From Sulfurimonas sp. (lineage in GTDB: Bacteria > Campylobacterota > Campylobacteria > Campylobacterales > Sulfurimonadaceae), in contig JALUZQ010000251.1 of NCBI GenBank assembly GCA_027011725.1, positions 1 through 5,545 on the forward strand: a stretch of DNA of 5,545 nucleotides, in the 5' to 3' direction. Numbering within the stretch: the first letter of the stretch is position 1; every line of letters begins with the position of its first letter. A program made the translations under genes and the position numbers. Positions 5,174 to 5,545 of this stretch are shown in pieces. Under the pieces are notes generated by a model. The model saw nothing but the letters and a program-made list of their open reading frames with translations. It was not told the DNA's origin and did no database searches.

Positions 5174-5545
5174 TTAACGTCCTGTTACCTTTGTAAACTG
5201 TGCTACACTTCGAAAATAGGGTGGAAATCTAAAATGGACATAGAATCTATGTGCTTGTCCGGGTTTTAGGTTCCGAGCTACTATAAATTTTTTCACTATC
5301 GTCTGTGGCTTACTTTTATCTATGCCAAAACCGCTTGTGAAAAAGTCAAAGAAACCACTCGGTTTATAAAAGTTCCCACCCTTGACATTTCCGGTTGCAT
5401 GCCCTTTGTTGACAAGTTTTATCTCAAGTGTTACCTTCCCTATGGGGTAGTTACCTACATTCTTCACAACACCTGTATACGATATACGTTCCACACTCAG
5501 AAGTCGCTTATTCTTCAGCTCATACAACTTTACCTGTTTTGTATA
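5174..5545 (-). CDS. DUF2393-like protein, C-terminal part (5' end outside window)
   Basis: The minus-strand frame is open from the right edge to the TAA at 5174-5176, giving 123 visible residues. A TTG at 5527 could be read as a start, but the frame continues beyond it and the beta-strand pattern is already in progress, so the gene is taken as cut by the window. The visible part is a beta-rich domain: LLSVERISYTGVVKNVGNY, then VTLEIKLVNKG, a Gly-rich GNVKGGNFYKPSGFFDFF loop (52-69), IVKKFIVARNLKPGQAHRF (83-101) and a closing FPPYF. This pattern matches what I recall of DUF2393, a family largely restricted to Campylobacterota, usually anchored by an N-terminal membrane helix that would lie outside the window; function unknown. 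The fold resembles domains built to carry extracytoplasmic loads ('VKNVGNYPIGKV' as in FxLYD-like domains). It converges on the radical SAM gene with 3 nt between stops. Confidence 0.75.
   Translation of the reverse strand, partial: YTKQVKLYELKNKRLLSVERISYTGVVKNVGNYPIGKVTLEIKLVNKGHATGNVKGGNFYKPSGFFDFFTSGFGIDKSKPQTIVKKFIVARNLKPGQAHRFYVHFRFPPYFRSVAQFTKVTGR

Noticed and set aside
5160..5176. TAAAAT-ACTAA-ATTTTA hairpin at the convergent stops of the radical SAM and DUF2393-like genes
   Set aside because: Six A-T pairs only, with no GC core or U-run; likely chance in AT-rich DNA.
5525..5527. TTG (minus strand) as start of the last gene
   Set aside because: The frame stays open to the window edge and the N-terminal anchor expected for the family would be missing; the gene is most likely truncated by the window.

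Overview
The window looks like chromosomal DNA of a Campylobacterota (Epsilonproteobacteria) species, most like the Sulfurimonas/Sulfurovum side of that phylum. The reasons are the AT-rich composition, tight gene packing, TATAAT-type -10 boxes without strong -35 boxes, a DUF2393-like protein (a family I know mainly from this phylum), and the style of the PurF and YhcC-like proteins. This placement is inferred from the sequence and no database was searched.

Layout: (1) 1-612, plus strand, is the 3' end of a gene for an acidic-linker protein with a C-terminal SH3-like domain. (2) 646-910, plus, is a well-formed promoter and ribosome site driving a 67-residue, single-helix, pilin-like protein. 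(3) 911-991 is a hairpin and a striking polypyrimidine tract leading into (4) 992-1933, plus, a DUF234 protein that keeps the PD-(D/E)XK nuclease-like end of archaeal-type ATPases but lacks the ATPase core. (5) 1939-2742, minus, encodes a protein with an unrecognised N-terminal region and a C-terminal J-domain; its stop lies 5 nt from the DUF234 stop, and the convergent junction carries an 11-bp perfect inverted repeat. (6) 2743-2849 is a divergent promoter region. (7) 2850-4211, plus, is purF. (8) 4211-5170, plus, is a TIGR01212/YhcC-type radical SAM protein overlapping purF by one base. (9) 5174-5545, minus, is the C-terminal part of a DUF2393-like protein that runs off the right edge.

Only purF has a firmly known role: the first committed step of purine synthesis. 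It keeps the propeptide, catalytic cysteine and four [4Fe-4S] ligand cysteines of the Bacillus-type enzyme. The radical SAM gene is probably translationally coupled to it, so this operon makes two iron-sulfur proteins. The pilin-like gene and the DUF234 gene may share one transcript, with the hairpin/pyrimidine region acting as a valve between them.

I see no tRNA, rRNA, CRISPR array, insertion sequence or complete mobile element. The most unusual points are the ATPase-less DUF234 protein with its Shine-Dalgarno-free polypyrimidine leader, the archaeal-pilin-like small protein upstream of it, and the apparently leaderless J-domain gene. I do not see convincing evidence of a complete new multi-gene system.
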